Below, piece after piece: positions 9,597 through 21,189 of a stretch of 64,000 nucleotides of DNA. The translations under genes were made by a program, and so were the position numbers. The notes below the pieces were generated by a model, which had not been told where the DNA came from, did not search any database, and worked only from the letters and a program-made list of their open reading frames with translations. The stretch comes from Azolla caroliniana (taxonomy: Eukaryota; Polypodiophyta). The stretch spans positions 8,184,001-8,248,000 of the forward strand of contig JBHGNT010000009.1 of the NCBI GenBank assembly GCA_043228905.1. Reading direction: 5' to 3'. Positions within the stretch are counted from its first letter, which is position 1, and every line of letters begins with the position of its first letter.

Positions 9597-12500
9597 CTCG
9601 CCCCCTCCGAACCCGCACATCCTCCGGTATGTGCCGAAGTTCTCGATTCCCCATCTCCGTCTTCACCCAAAGCTTCCTCTGATTCTCCCCTTATGTTGAC
9701 TATGAGTTGTAATTCACTTTCTTCGCTTCCCGCATCACCGTGGTCCTCGTCCGATTGCTCCTCGTTGTCGGCCTTGGCTTGGATCACATAGGGTTTGTCG
9801 TCAGTCCGCTTCTTGAAAATCTTCACCCACTTCCCAGCTATAGGCACTCGTAGTATTGTTCCATCCAACTCGGACAGTCGGTACGTTCCGTTTTCGAAGA
9901 CCTTCCGAACCTCGTATGGCCCGAACCACCTTTTCGCGAATTTCCGCATCGTTGTATGTTGATGGTCCAAACTACTGTCATAGACGATCACCCAGTCTCC
10001 TTCTTCAATCCTCCTCGGTCGTAGTCGGTGCTTTGTGTCGAACCGGCTTTTGTTCCTTAATCGTGCTTCTTGTTGTCGGCGTATTGCTTCCGCTATGTCT
10101 GCCGGTCTCCCCTCTAGTTGTCGTATCCGGACCGCTAGTAGTTCTTCCCGGCTCATCTCTTCCTTCCACGGTAGCACTGTCCATGTTGCGATTGCGGTTT
10201 CCGTCGGCATTACCGGTGCTTGTCCGGTCATGAGTTCTGTCGGCATGTAACCGGTTATGGAGCTATGCGTCGTCCGATCCGCCGATAGTGCATACGGAAT
10301 CATCTGCGGCCAGTCCTTCACCTTTCCATCACATGCCTTTGCAAGTGCTTTCACGATCGGACTATGTCCTCGTTCGATTTTCCCGTTGGCCTCCGGATTG
10401 TATGCCGTTGTCAGCGATAACCGAACTCCGTGTTTGGTGAAGAATCCCCTAGCTTTGTCCGAGTCGAGTTCTCCCCGGTCCGCAATCACTTGTCCTACGC
10501 ACCCGTACCTACAAAATACTTCCTCCAAAAGAAATTGGCATACCACGGAACACGTTTTCCTCTTAAGCGCTCGACCTTCTACTTGATTCGTGAGATCTTC
10601 CCGAGCTAATACCAAGTATTTCTTTTGTCTGATCCCGGTCGGCATGGCCACTATGTCAACCATCCACTTGAAGTTGATTGTCGGTGAGAATGTCGGATGT
10701 AACTCATCTCGATGTCGAACCCCGGAGTAGACTTGACATTTCTCGCAGCTCTCCGTGAACTCCGCGACATCTTTGTACATTTTCTTCCACCAATATTTTT
10801 GCTTGATCTTCACAAATGTTGCCCATGTTCCTCGGTGTCCAGCCCAATCGGATTCGTGAAACTCGGACATTATCCGGTCTTGTTGCTCTTTTGTCCCGAC
10901 TACTCGAAGTGGTATACCATCCGGTCTTTTCGGCGCCCTCCATATTAATCCGTTTTCCAAGAAGAACTTTTGGACTTGCCTCTTCTTCCTTCGGATCTCG
11001 GCTCTTCTTCCTTTATCGTTTGTTGAATCCTCGGCCTCTTGTAACATCTTTCCGATCATCAAGCTTTCTCCCTCGTATTCTTCTTCCTGGAATTCTCGGA
11101 TTACGTTTACTCGGCATATGTGCTCCGACGCGAAGTAGTCTTCGGAAACTTCTTCATTATCCGATTCGGTTATGTCGTCTCCGAACCGAGCCCTTGATAA
11201 CATATCCGCTACCGCGTTGTCCTTCCCCGAGATGTGTCGAACCTCCGGATTAAGCGACTTGACATATGCAACCCACCTTAGCATAGCTACATCCGGTATC
11301 GTACAACACCGCATCATCCCGAGTATCGGAAGACAATCCGTCTCGATCACCACTTCGGCTCCGATCAAATAATCCCGATCCGATTTTATCGCACGACTCC
11401 CCACAGTTCTCTTTTGACTTGTGCATATCCACATTGCCTTTCGTTGAGAACCTTTGCTCCGAATCGGATCGGATACCGCGAACCATCCGAGTCGGCTTGA
11501 TTGATGACCCACCCGATACCGGTTGGACTTGTATCAACCGTTACTATGATCGGTCGGTCATAGCTCGGCTTCTTAAGTGCTTCCGCCCTCCGAAGTGTCT
11601 TCTTCAATTTCTTCATGGCTTCGGTGTGTTCTGGTTTCCATTCGAATTTCTTACCTTTCCGCAACAAGTGGTAGAGCGGGTCCGCTATATGTGCATAGTG
11701 CGGAATCCATATGTGATAGAATGCACATGCACCGAGAAACCTTCGGACTTCGGATGTTGACTCGCATACTTCCTCCATAGCTTGAATCGCATCGATCTTT
11801 GTTGGTGACGGTCTTCGGCCGTAGGGCCCACATAGATGTCCGACCACCAATATTTCTTCTTGCCCGAATGCCGATTTCTCCCCGGAAAGTGTTAGGTGCA
11901 CATCTTCTAGCTTTCGCAACACTTTCTCGCAATCATGAATATGGTCGACCACGAACTTTCGGCATCCCCGATCATCCATAGTCTCATCTTTTTCTTCTAC
12001 CGCGCATCCTTTCATCGGAATGTCATCGAGGAACGGCATCGTTATCTCCGGAATGCAGTCTCGAAGCACCTTGTTCATCGCATTCATCATATGAGCAACC
12101 GAGTTTGTCGCTCCTTGTGGTAGTGTGCACATTCGGACTAATCCTATCGGTGTTCGCATGGTTGTGATGTCTCGGCTCTCCACGGCTAGTTGGAATTGGT
12201 CATACCTCGAGTATAGGTCTCCGATGGAGTATATCGCACGACCGGCAAAAGCTTCCGCAAATACGTCCACTATTGGACCGACTCCCGAGTTCCGGATTGT
12301 GACCTTATTCACCGGTTGCAAGTCTTGGATAAATCGGAGTGACCCATTCTTCTTCGGAACCGTAAACCATCGATTTGAGTACGGAGCAGTTGATGGATCT
12401 AGAATCCCCATCGCCACCTTCTCCTTGAGCAAGTCAATGACTTTCGGAATATGCGCTCATGGTACCGGAATCGGCTTCAGGTTCCACGGTACATGGTCAA

Positions 12501-13181
12501 TTGTGAAGATCACCATCGGCTCCACTATTCTCGGATCGACGCACCCTATCTCCCTTGATGTAAATGCAAACGCTTTGCCGTGTTGCTCCAACATCTCGCG
12601 AAACCGTTCTTCTTCTTTTTGTAATAGGAACCCACCTCCACCGATCCGAAGTTTCTTCCGAGTCTCATCCGTGAAGGCATGTCCGATATCCACGGTCTTC
12701 TAAAGTGTCTGATCTCCCGAGACTTCTTTCCTCTTTTGTTCGCTATCGGCGGGTAGTGGTCCCGCGGCCGGTTTCACCTTCTTCTCCACGGTCTTGTATT
12801 TCGTACTTACCATTGCTTCTTCTTTGCGGAGCGTATCCGGCTCCATTTTCGCAATGATCTCGTACATCTCGACCGATTCCACCGAGACTACCCGGTTCCC
12901 TTGGCTTTTATCTTCCGCAAGCTCTTCAAGTCGTTGTAGCGTGCTCTCATAGAACACTTCTTCGACTATCCCCACGTTTTCTTCATCTTCTTTTATTATT
13001 GATGCCGACCGCAACTTATCCTCCACTTGTCGGTATCCTTTCTTCAATCATCCGGTTACAGTCGTGTACGTAGATGCCCCATCCAGACCGATTCGTACAT
13101 GTTTTGCTCCGAGAGTTTTCTTCCTGTGTGGGGTATCAGGGCTTCTCGGACTATCACTTCCCCACTCCGCAATAGTCCACT
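9554..13181 (-). pseudogene. Gypsy B pol (RT, RNase H, integrase)
   Basis: Minus strand. After the gag-PR stop the -1 frame stays open (see findings). It then has a TGA near 13050, another near 12700 and a third near 12455. RT (about 12460-11900) has the R-F-I-Q-D-L-Q-P-V-N block, Y-S-R-Y-D-Q-F and the catalytic box F-L-D-D in place of Y-x-D-D. RNase H (about 11600-11250) has V-T-V-D-T-S-P and E-T-D-C-L. A frame change lies near 11400-11500. Integrase has an H-H-C-C zinc domain (C-E-K-C at ~10740) and D, D, E catalytic residues (M-V-D-I-V; A-D-R-G; N-G-K-I-E-R-G). The last frame reads through the polypurine tract into the LTR, stopping at 9554. It is non-functional as it stands. Confidence 0.85.
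9597..9640 (-). other. Gypsy B polypurine tract and conserved upstream block
   Basis: Minus strand GGAGGGGGCGAG abuts the 3' LTR and is preceded by GGCACATACCGGAGGATG. The same layout occurs in N (1130-1165) and C (57120-57158). Confidence 0.75.
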
Positions 13182-15224
13182 TTAAAAATCCATTCTCACT
13201 TGGGACAAGAGTTCCCTCTTGTTCCTTTCGTGATTTGCCGGCACCGTTAGGAATTGGACGGATTTCCCACCGTTTTGGCTCCGAATTTGCGCAAAAGCCG
13301 CACCGCTATCGAGCACCTTCGTCTCCATCCGTGATGCCGTGATAAAGGGTTGGCCGAGGATGACGGAATGTGAAACCTCATCTTGCACGAAGAAATTTTG
13401 GTCGATCTCGACATCCCCGATCTTCACCGTCACATCCGGACAAGCCGCAAATAGATCTTCCATTGCTTTGGTGGCTGCCCGAATCTTCCATCCATGGTTG
13501 GTGTTAATAGGCCACTTCCCCTTCCGGTAGAACTCCTTGGACATCAAGTTGATCTCCGATCCGTGATCAATCAATGCTAGCACGGGTTCTTTGATGTTGC
13601 CGATTCGGACCGGAGTCTCCGTAGTCGCGCGTGCCGAATGTGGCCTTGTATAGTGGGAGTTCGGAATTTCGTCCTCCACTTCGGTGTCGTTCATTAAAAC
13701 GGTGTTCGCATTCACCCTTGGAGCATTTTCCTCCGTACTTTGTCTTTTTCGCTTCACGAGATCCACGAGAAGATCGTGGAACTCCTTCTTTGCTATTCTG
13801 AGTAGCTCCCGAAGCGAGAAATCTACCCGGCTATCCAAGATTCTTTCCTCGAACACTCTTTTCAAGTCGGTCTGTTGTTCTATGTCCGAGGCGAGCTTGA
13901 ATGCCGGAGTCGCCTTTTCTTTTCCCTTACCTCCGGAGTTCCAGCTTTCCGGTATCTTCGATGGCCCGGCCGCATCCTCCGTGCGTCGTCGTTTCTCGTC
14001 CACATACACCTTATGAAATTGACACAGGGCGTATATGCTATTCTTGTCGACAGGGCACTCCCATCCCGTAGCTTCCCGGACGCCTTCCGCGGTGCTTCGG
14101 ATCTTGTTGGAGTCGGTTTTCTCGGTGTTTTCTAGAACTTCTGGCCAAAAAGACGTCTTTGCTCTCGATGACTCCCCGACACATATTCCCGCGGTTGTCG
14201 CATAGTTGCTTCTTGCCGCCAATTCCTCCTCGAGCATCTTCTTCATGCCGCCTTTCCGGAAGTTCGGTCGGAGTGGCTTCCGAGAGTCCATCGAATGAAT
14301 CTGGTTTCCCTTGTAGTAGATGAGATCCCGCCGTAGCGCCTCCTTATGCTCGTCGCAATCCCTCCAATCATGTTCGGCGCTATTGCACCATATGCACCGT
14401 CGGTTCGTATACTTGGAGCTTGTCGGGCGGTCATCCGACTTCTTCACCATCGCGATCTTCAGATTCTCCATCTCCTTCAATAGTTGCTCCACCATAGATG
14501 CATCAATCCCCTTCTCGGTTGTAGTCTCCCGAGCCCTTGGTTGATGGTCTTCCAATCCGGTTCTCGGTTTCGGGATCGATTCCGAAACCCTCTTTTCCTC
14601 GTTGGCAAGCCATTGCCCCCTCTTCGTGTATCGCGCGACGATATCCCGCACGCTTTCCCATGTTTCGGTGAGGCCGCTCTCCATGGTCGTGTCCTCCAAG
14701 AGCACTCCGAGATCTTTCCGGTCCCGGACGTCCACGGCTCGCAAGAACATGATTACCTTGTCCGGTGCGAGGATAGCTTGATCTCTCGCGGACAACCTCC
14801 CGAACCGGCTTTCGAATGCCGAAAACACATCAACGCCCTTCAATCCCTTGTCCGGCGTCTCCACCCAATCTTCGAATCCCCTTCGCGTCGCCTTGGAGGA
14901 ATCCTCGATGGCGAACGTCCTCTTTAGCTCTTCTTCAAACGCCTCCCATGTCGGATTTTGTTGTCGTAGCCCATGGATGCTAGCTTGAAGCCCGTTGGTC
15001 ACCACCCGGTTGAAGGACGTCACTTGCAGTCCTTCCGATATTCCGCACCGTAGCATCTCCGCCTTGTAGTCCCGAAGATACCGCGACACGTCTTTCCCGT
15101 TGAATTGCCTGTTTCGTTGCACGAGCCGCTCCACTGATGCCGCTATCTCCGACATCGCGCGTTGTTCTTGTAGCATGCGCTCAAACATCATCATCATGTT
15201 GCTAGCCTCCCGTTGATTTTCCAT
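13182..15224 (-). CDS. Gypsy B gag-protease ORF
   Basis: 680 codons open from ATG 15224, which lies just 18 bases inside the primer-binding site. Residues ~40-230 are a helical capsid-like region (N-G-K-D-V-S-R-Y-L; T-W-E-A-F-E-E-E-L). A CX2CX4HX4C knuckle (C-I-W-C-N-S-A-E-H-D-W-R-D-C) lies near residue 280. Residues ~540-660 are a retropepsin whose active site is D-H-G instead of D-S/T-G, followed by G-S-E-I-N-L-M-S. The ORF stops at GAT-TTT-TAA, and the downstream pol is entered in the -1 frame. Gypsy C has the same protease variant and the same stop context. It is the best-preserved retroelement ORF of this lineage here. Confidence 0.85.
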   Translation of the reverse strand: MENQREASNMMMMFERMLQEQRAMSEIAASVERLVQRNRQFNGKDVSRYLRDYKAEMLRCGISEGLQVTSFNRVVTNGLQASIHGLRQQNPTWEAFEEELKRTFAIEDSSKATRRGFEDWVETPDKGLKGVDVFSAFESRFGRLSARDQAILAPDKVIMFLRAVDVRDRKDLGVLLEDTTMESGLTETWESVRDIVARYTKRGQWLANEEKRVSESIPKPRTGLEDHQPRARETTTEKGIDASMVEQLLKEMENLKIAMVKKSDDRPTSSKYTNRRCIWCNSAEHDWRDCDEHKEALRRDLIYYKGNQIHSMDSRKPLRPNFRKGGMKKMLEEELAARSNYATTAGICVGESSRAKTSFWPEVLENTEKTDSNKIRSTAEGVREATGWECPVDKNSIYALCQFHKVYVDEKRRRTEDAAGPSKIPESWNSGGKGKEKATPAFKLASDIEQQTDLKRVFEERILDSRVDFSLRELLRIAKKEFHDLLVDLVKRKRQSTEENAPRVNANTVLMNDTEVEDEIPNSHYTRPHSARATTETPVRIGNIKEPVLALIDHGSEINLMSKEFYRKGKWPINTNHGWKIRAATKAMEDLFAACPDVTVKIGDVEIDQNFFVQDEVSHSVILGQPFITASRMETKVLDSGAAFAQIRSQNGGKSVQFLTVPANHERNKRELLSQVRMDF

Positions 15225-15241
15225 CTCCTTGCCACCCGGTG

Positions 15242-15259
15242 TTCACGTCGGGTTCACCA
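15242..15259 (-). other. Gypsy B primer-binding site
   Basis: Minus strand TGGTGAACCCGACGTGAA, four bases inside the 5' LTR and identical to the site of gypsy C. One base differs from element N. Candidate tRNA not identified. Confidence 0.85.
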
Positions 15260-15263
15260 ACTG

Positions 15264-15967
15264 TGTCGTGCCCTTCGGCTCCGGATCGTTGCGTGAGTCG
15301 GGTGGGAACCGCCGAGGTTTTTGACTAGGAGGAAGAGGAATACAACTTAAGGCTAGTTATGAATAGTGGACAGAGAAGTAAGATAGCAATCTCGTGAATC
15401 CCACGAGTTTAGTGTAATTAAAACAATATTTAGATTATAAGAGCAATTAGATGGCAAAATTCGTGAATCCCACGAATATATTAGATTGATCAATCCTTGT
15501 ATATTAATCAACAACCATATACATATTTCTCTCCTCCTTATATAAAGATGGAAGAGGCTAAGCATGGCTTCATGCTTTTTCACCTAAAGTGTCCATGCAC
15601 ACTAAATGTGCATGTGATGTTTTGTCATTTCCTAAATATAGGGCTCATGCACGCTAGATGTGCATGAGTCACTTTTAATGTCACGTGTAAATAAAATATT
15701 CACACTCTAAAGAATACATGATTTTTACCTTTTAATAAAGGTATGTGTAAATAAAGGTCTTATACGTATTAAATCTATATTTATAACACTAAAGATAAGT
15801 TATTACAATGGTAAAGTTAGGGTTTATCTATGTGGAGGTGCATGGTTTGAATCTTGCCATATGCACGTGATAAATTCTTTTGATATATTATTTATCTATT
15901 TATATGTATCTAAAATCGGATATATTATTTTATGGTTTTCACGTAGTGTGTGGAATACACAACGACA
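15264..15967 (-). repeat. Gypsy B 5' LTR
   Basis: 704 bp, TGTCGT...ACGACA, near-identical to 8893-9596 (visible changes only around the tRNA-like segment and the terminus). Contains the promoter for the minus-strand transcript: TATA at about 15536-15547 with CATGC motifs upstream. Confidence 0.92.
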
Positions 15968-16167
15968 GCATGCGTGCGTGTTTAGAAGTGTGAGGTTTTT
16001 CCTACCGATTAGCAGGAGTTTTACTCACATCTTTTTATTTTCTTTTTGGTTATATCTCTCTCATTTTCTATAGCCAAGAGATTGGCGAGAGAGCTTTCGT
16101 TTGTTAAGTACTACCATTAAGTGCTTCGCCATAAATGGCTTAGCCTCTAGCAAGGGGGAGGGCTAAA
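15968..16167 (+). other. Gypsy A 3' internal remnant and polypurine tract
   Basis: About 200 bp between gypsy B and the gypsy A 3' LTR. No coding similarity is visible; integrase should be here but is not. A purine run CAAGGGGGAGGG (16151-16162) five bases before the LTR is the likely polypurine tract. Confidence 0.5.
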
Positions 16168-16893
16168 TGTGAAAGTTTTTTAGAATCTAAGTCATTGAAC
16201 ATTAGAAGAATATAAAGTATGTATAATTCACATTTGGAGGTTAAGAACACGAACCAAGACCTTAGGAAGAAGTCAAAAGTAAAAGTAAGACACCAAGAGA
16301 AAAGTAAAAAGAGAAAAAGCGGACCATAAAAAACAGTAAAAAAAGGAATGGTCATAACTCTTTCGTTTTTCACCCCAATATTATGTTTAAATATGGGTTA
16401 GAAATCTTGTAAAGAGATCTATCTATAGCTTTTTAAATCACTAAATTTGGAGCTCTGATGAGGGAGATATGACGATTAGAAGGTCGTTGGAACTTAGCTA
16501 AAAATAGGAGATAAAAAGCTTCTAAAAATAGCGTGAACGAGGAAGAAGAAGGAAATTATAATAGAGAAGGGGTCCTAATAGAGGAAGGGAGTCTTAGGAA
16601 GAGGTATCTTAGTGGAAGAAGATGGTTCTTAGTAGTGGGTTTGAGTGATGGGTAGTAAGAAGGTCTTTGGTTTTTAAGTTCATTGTGGAGTTTATCCTCT
16701 TTGTATTGACTTGAAGTGGAATATTATAACATTCTTATCTCTTTCTCATCTTCCCTACCTTTTATCTTAACTTCTTGAGTTTTCCTCTCTAAATCGTAGT
16801 TACCTAATCTATTATAATTCACAACTCCATCTAATCGGTTTGATCAAGCCCTCATATTGTGTACGACTATCATCGGTCTTATACACCCTATCA
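16168..16893 (+). repeat. Gypsy A 3' LTR
   Basis: Begins TGTGAAAG after the polypurine tract and ends CTATCA at the copia K junction. Its last 506 bp match 5421-5926 almost exactly. The first ~220 bp have no partner in the window because the 5' copy is truncated. The start is inferred from the polypurine tract and TG, so it is less certain than the end. Confidence 0.7.
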
Positions 16894-17254
16894 CCGTGTA
16901 ATACACCGATTCAGATAAATGCATCCGAATGGTGGCACAGACAATTCAGTCCAACTTCGTTCACTCATTCGGCTTATATCCTTCTTGAGCGCTTTCAATC
17001 TCGATTGGGTCGAGCTGACCCTTGACTATTAGATAGTCTTGCATCTGCTCCTTGCAAAAGTTGAAGTGCGATCCGTCGAACTTCCTTAGACTAATCTCTA
17101 ATGAGTTGGATGTGGATGCGATTCTAGACTTGAGCCGACTGGTCGAAAAGTTCTGTCCGAAGGTGGCGACGATCGGTAGGAGGGTGCAATCGACTGGTCC
17201 ACCCGAATTTGATCTAGCCGAATCAAACACAGACTTAGTCGGTTGTTTGGTCAA
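16894..17254 (-). pseudogene. Copia K gag N-terminal region (relict)
   Basis: On the minus strand an open stretch contains K-F-D-G-S-H-F-N-F...K-E-Q-M-Q-D-Y-L-I-V-K-G-Q, the start of a copia gag polyprotein, then a further ~25 codons in a shifted frame ending at the gypsy A LTR. About 80 codons of mid-gag expected between here and 5020 are missing, lost with the left end of gypsy A. No initiator-Met primer site or LTR for K was found to the right. Confidence 0.65.
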
Positions 17255-17838
17255 TTCTGCTTGAAGTGGCTACGTCAAGATGTGGAGTAGAGCTGCCTGG
17301 TCTATCCATTGTGATGCCTAGCCAAATTGAGCACGAATCACGCTGATTGGCTTGCCGATTTGATTTTGAATACCAGGTTGATTTCCAATGTTGATGTCAA
17401 TCTTGCTCCAAGTGAGTAGAGAGATAGAGACGAATGGTCCCCACACATTGCTACCCATACATGGGGATACTTGTACATACACATGTAGGTCCCTTGGACC
17501 TTGCATTGATCATATATACCCATACTAGTCATTCTCAAGTGCTAGCCTTGTCCTAGTCCACACACATGATCCTACCATATTTGTACATTGAGATTCGTGA
17601 CACCCTCACAATGACATAAGTGCATGGATGTAATATACTACCTTCAAACAATTTGTCTGTTTGTTATGCTACTTTCTTTCTCTCGTCCTTTTGTTCACAT
17701 TGGGCCATCCTAAGATCCTTGCCTATCATCACGGATTGTCATTGGCTTGAAAAAAGAAAAGCGTTGACTTTAGGAACGAGAATGCAAGTTAATGTATGTG
17801 CTTGGTAATAATAGTAGCCTTAAAGCTAGTGTCACCTA
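17255..17838. other. Intergenic, nothing recognised
   Basis: Mixed-composition sequence to the right of copia K. It may include K's 5' leader (a TGGTATTC near 17370 on the minus strand weakly resembles a degraded initiator-Met primer site) but neither an LTR pair nor an ORF supports this. Confidence 0.3.
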
Positions 17839-18300
17839 TGTGAAATATTATAGATCTAGGTACTAAAGTAAGCTTAAGATAAGGATAAAGAAATGAAAGA
17901 TAGAAAGGAGAAAGAGAAAGAAGGGTGCCGATCCACCCGACCACCCCCGAGCGAAGGGATCGAGACGGACTCGAGCCTCGATCGGCGTCCCATACCACCG
18001 CTGTGGCGTCGAGTCGTACCTGGTGCTGGCGCGCTCGCTACAAGAGTTGACCCACCACACGAGCAGAGTCTCGATGTAGTCAAAAGATGATCAAATGAGG
18101 GTAGCTAGGCCTCTTATTTATAGCGATACCCAAGGCCCCCAGGCAAGTTCACACTTGACCTAATGGGTTGTCTCAATCCCCAGGATTAAAAGTAATCCTC
18201 CCCTTCTTTACACTCTCGTTTAACCCTCACACTTATCCACGTGTATAGAATACTACGGTAAATTCTTACCACGGGATATTATATGGTCATGCCCGTAACA
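17839..18300 (-). repeat. Candidate solo or orphan LTR
   Basis: Segment with TGT...ACA ends. On the minus strand it begins TGTTACGGGC, has a TATA-like CTATAAATAAG (plus 18114-18124) and a GC-rich stretch downstream (17930-18060) unlike its AT-rich neighbours. No second copy and no target duplication were found, so both ends are tentative. Confidence 0.35.
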
Positions 18301-20205
18301 TGAAAGCCACTAGGATGGTCACCTAAAAGTGAGTGGAGAATGAAGGTTCTAGAACCGATTTATGATATCATTATATCCATACCTATTTGATTCACAATTG
18401 AGTTCCTAACCCTAACTAGAGAAGGCTTGTGTTGTGTGAATTTAGTCTTGAAATCGATAATTCATTAATAAATTGAATAGTTTTAGAGAAGGTTGGGATC
18501 TTCTATCCTTGAGGCACCTATTTCGGGTATTAGGAAAAGTACATCTATTGTTAGATTTCGCTCAACTATATATAGCAATTGGAAACAGTTCGGTTCAAGT
18601 TCAAGTGTTTTTTAACGGTTCAGTCCGGTTTGGGGGTCAATAGTTTGGTTCAAATGGTTTGACGGTTTAAGGTTGCCACTTGATTATTTTTTCTTAAATA
18701 TTTTCCTAAAGAACCATTTCATTTTAAAGCCAAATTCTAGCATTTTAGGGACAAAACTAACATTTAAAACATGGAAAGATTTAAATTTTTAAAATTGAAA
18801 TTTGACCTAACTTAAAAACCGAAACTGAACTGTGAAACTGCAGTTTTAATAGTTTAACAGTTTGAAATCTCTAAAATGGTTTGGTTTGAGTTTGGATTTT
18901 TTTTAACGGTTCAATGGTTTAATTCAGTTCAATCTAAGTTTCTATTTTTGTAATGGTTCGATTAACTGTTTGAGTTTGACACCCTCGAAACAAACCAAAC
19001 CGTTGTTTATTGTTAACTATATGTCTCTTTTCTCACAAAGAGTCTAGTCATCTACTTTATTGATTGTAGCCCTTTGAAAAATTTAGGTTGATTGTGGAAA
19101 TAAGGGAGCATGCCCCATGAAATACACATGTATGGATTCCCCTATCCAGATTTACGTCGTACTTAACAGATTATGGTTTTGAGGCTAATTTATTACGAAA
19201 AAACTTACTCTTAATTGGATACATGGAAGTATGTCACAATGATATGGAGAAATGTGTGGTTCATGAAGTGATGGAGATGGTTCAAGAATTTTGCTACCCT
19301 AATTTGGCTAATCGTTGGGGACTAATGCCGCCCAGATCCTTTTGAAACACTAACACAATAATTTATAAAAACATAAAAAGATTATTGGTAGTAACATGAG
19401 GTAAACATGGTTGCTTAATTTTGGCACTTATGTGCTCGAAACTCATTTTGCACCAAATTTGTAGGTTGTTTTCACACATTGACCATCAATTAGAAATAGA
19501 AACTTTTAACATGTTAATGCATCAAAATAGATTTGGAACATTAAGAATATGAAACATCATAATTAATATTCATAAATGGTAAGATAGAATACCATACATT
19601 GGGGTGTGTGTATTGAAAATGAAATCTACCAATAATTCATTTGTACATGTAGTTTGTAAGAGGTTTGGGATTTATGTTAATTTTCTCCTTGTGTTTACAA
19701 TATGTATGTGTCATCCTCACATTGCTAAATACCTTGCTAAATAATACCGTTGATCTATTTTGGAAAAAAAATAAAAATACCATTGATCTAATGATAAACA
19801 TTCATGCACATAAACAAGGTAGTATATGATTGCATATTTTAAATCACACCTAATGGTAGGTATGATAGGGACTCAAAATTAACCATGGAGGACGTTTTGT
19901 TAAATATAATGTATTTCAAAACCCCTTTATAAGTTCCTATATTTGGCCTTACGATAACTGTACATCACTATACATAAAACATTGTAAGCCTTTGGGCAGA
20001 TAACTTCAATTTGGAGCCTTCAGGCATTTTTTCTTAATACTAAAGAAAATCTTTCAAGGAAAAAAAAGAGAGGATCTATGTCAAGAAATATTAACATGTG
20101 GTTAAGATTACAAGGATATCATTCTTTGGTATTTGTTCTCCTCAACAGTTAAGTTTTAACCCTTTTATACCAACTTACAAGACATTAATTCCTTATCATG
20201 TTGAC
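18301..20205. other. AT-rich intergenic DNA with GGTT-rich tract
   Basis: No ORF or element with recognisable domains. 18590-18990 is dominated by imperfect GGTTCA/GGTTTG/AACCAA motifs on both strands, a low-complexity pattern of unknown origin. The rest is AT-rich and unremarkable. Confidence 0.4.
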
Positions 20206-21189
20206 TAAAAACCCCAAAATAGGCGAAAAGCTAGACATAGCATTTGTATGTTGAAATCTTTTACATAAAAAGCAACCATCAAAGAGGACAACATAAATAT
20301 TTGAAATAATGTCTTTTGAAGCTATTGTAATCTTTGTCCTCCTTACACAAACACATGGAAATGATCAATCACTTCAACTTTTCCCAAAGAGAGAAGTACA
20401 CAATGCCTTTCCAAACAATGTTTGATATTTTAATTGAGAATGTTTAATTGTTCTTGCTAATAGCTGCTATTACAAAAAAGTGTTATCTATAACATAGGAT
20501 ATTTAAAGGCTTAGTAGCTACCTTACAAAAAAGTGTTATCTATAACATATAGGATATTTAAAGGCTTAGTAGCTACCTCACGTTTCCCTTGCAACAGGAG
20601 TTTCTTTGCAAATTTCCTAGCTCATAATTATTAATTTATGTTATTGGTGCAAGTTTGGCAATGAGTCACTTCTAGGAAAGATCAAATTCAAAGGAATCTC
20701 AAAACCTCAAAATAGGCGAAAAGCTGGACATAGCATTTGTATGTTGAAATCTTTTACATAAAAAGCAACCATCAAAGAGGACAACATAAATATTTGAAAT
20801 AATGTCATTTGAAGCTATTGTAATCTTTGTCCTCCTTACACAAACACGTGGAAATGATCAATCACTTCAACTTTTCCCAGAGAGAGAAGTACACAATGCC
20901 TTTCCAAACAATGTTTGATATTTTAATTGAGAATGTTTAATTGTTCTTGCTAATAGCTGCTATTACAAAAAAGTGTTATCTATAACATAGGATATTTAAA
21001 GGCTTAGTAGCTACCTTACAAAAAAGTGTTATCTATAACATATAGGATATTTAAAGGCTTAGTAGCTACCTCACGTTTCCCTTGCAACAGGAGTTTCTTT
21101 GCAAATTTCCTAGCTCATAATTATTAATTTATGTTATTGGTGCAAGTTTGGCAATGAGTCACTTCTAGGAAAGATCAAATTCAAAGGAA
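20206..21189. repeat. Tandem duplication of ~492 bp
   Basis: About 20206-20696 and 20698-21189 are two near-identical copies in tandem (period 492-493 bp) differing by a handful of bases. Each copy itself contains a ~55-bp direct duplication of AAAAAAGTGTTATCTATAAC and following bases through GGCTTAGTAGCTACCT. No ORF. Both levels of duplication look recent. Confidence 0.9.

Larger units (their letters stand above)
8893..15967 (-). mobile_element. Gypsy B: full-length Ty3/gypsy element
   Basis: 7.1-kb element with two 704-bp, almost identical LTRs, a primer-binding site, gag-protease ORF, RT-RNase H-integrase region and a polypurine tract, all on the minus strand. The flanking 4-bp repeats are GCGT (8889-8892) and GCAT (15968-15971), one mismatch. 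Inserted in the gypsy A interior. The order gag-PR-RT-RH-INT defines Ty3/gypsy. There is no chromodomain. Although the LTRs say it is recent, pol carries stops and a frame break, so it probably moved with help from another copy. Confidence 0.92.
5421..16893 (+). mobile_element. Gypsy A: internally deleted Ty3/gypsy element, host of nested insertions
   Basis: Plus-strand element bounded by a 5'-truncated LTR (5421-5926) and a fuller LTR (about 16168-16893). It contains a primer-binding site, gag, a protease region and only a scrap of reverse transcriptase. Integrase and most of RT/RNase H are missing, not just interrupted. It was hit by a copia solo LTR (7428-8127) and by full-length gypsy B (8893-15967). 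The gag matches gypsy P at the right end of the window. The right LTR abuts copia K gag, so A inserted in K. Confidence 0.78.
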
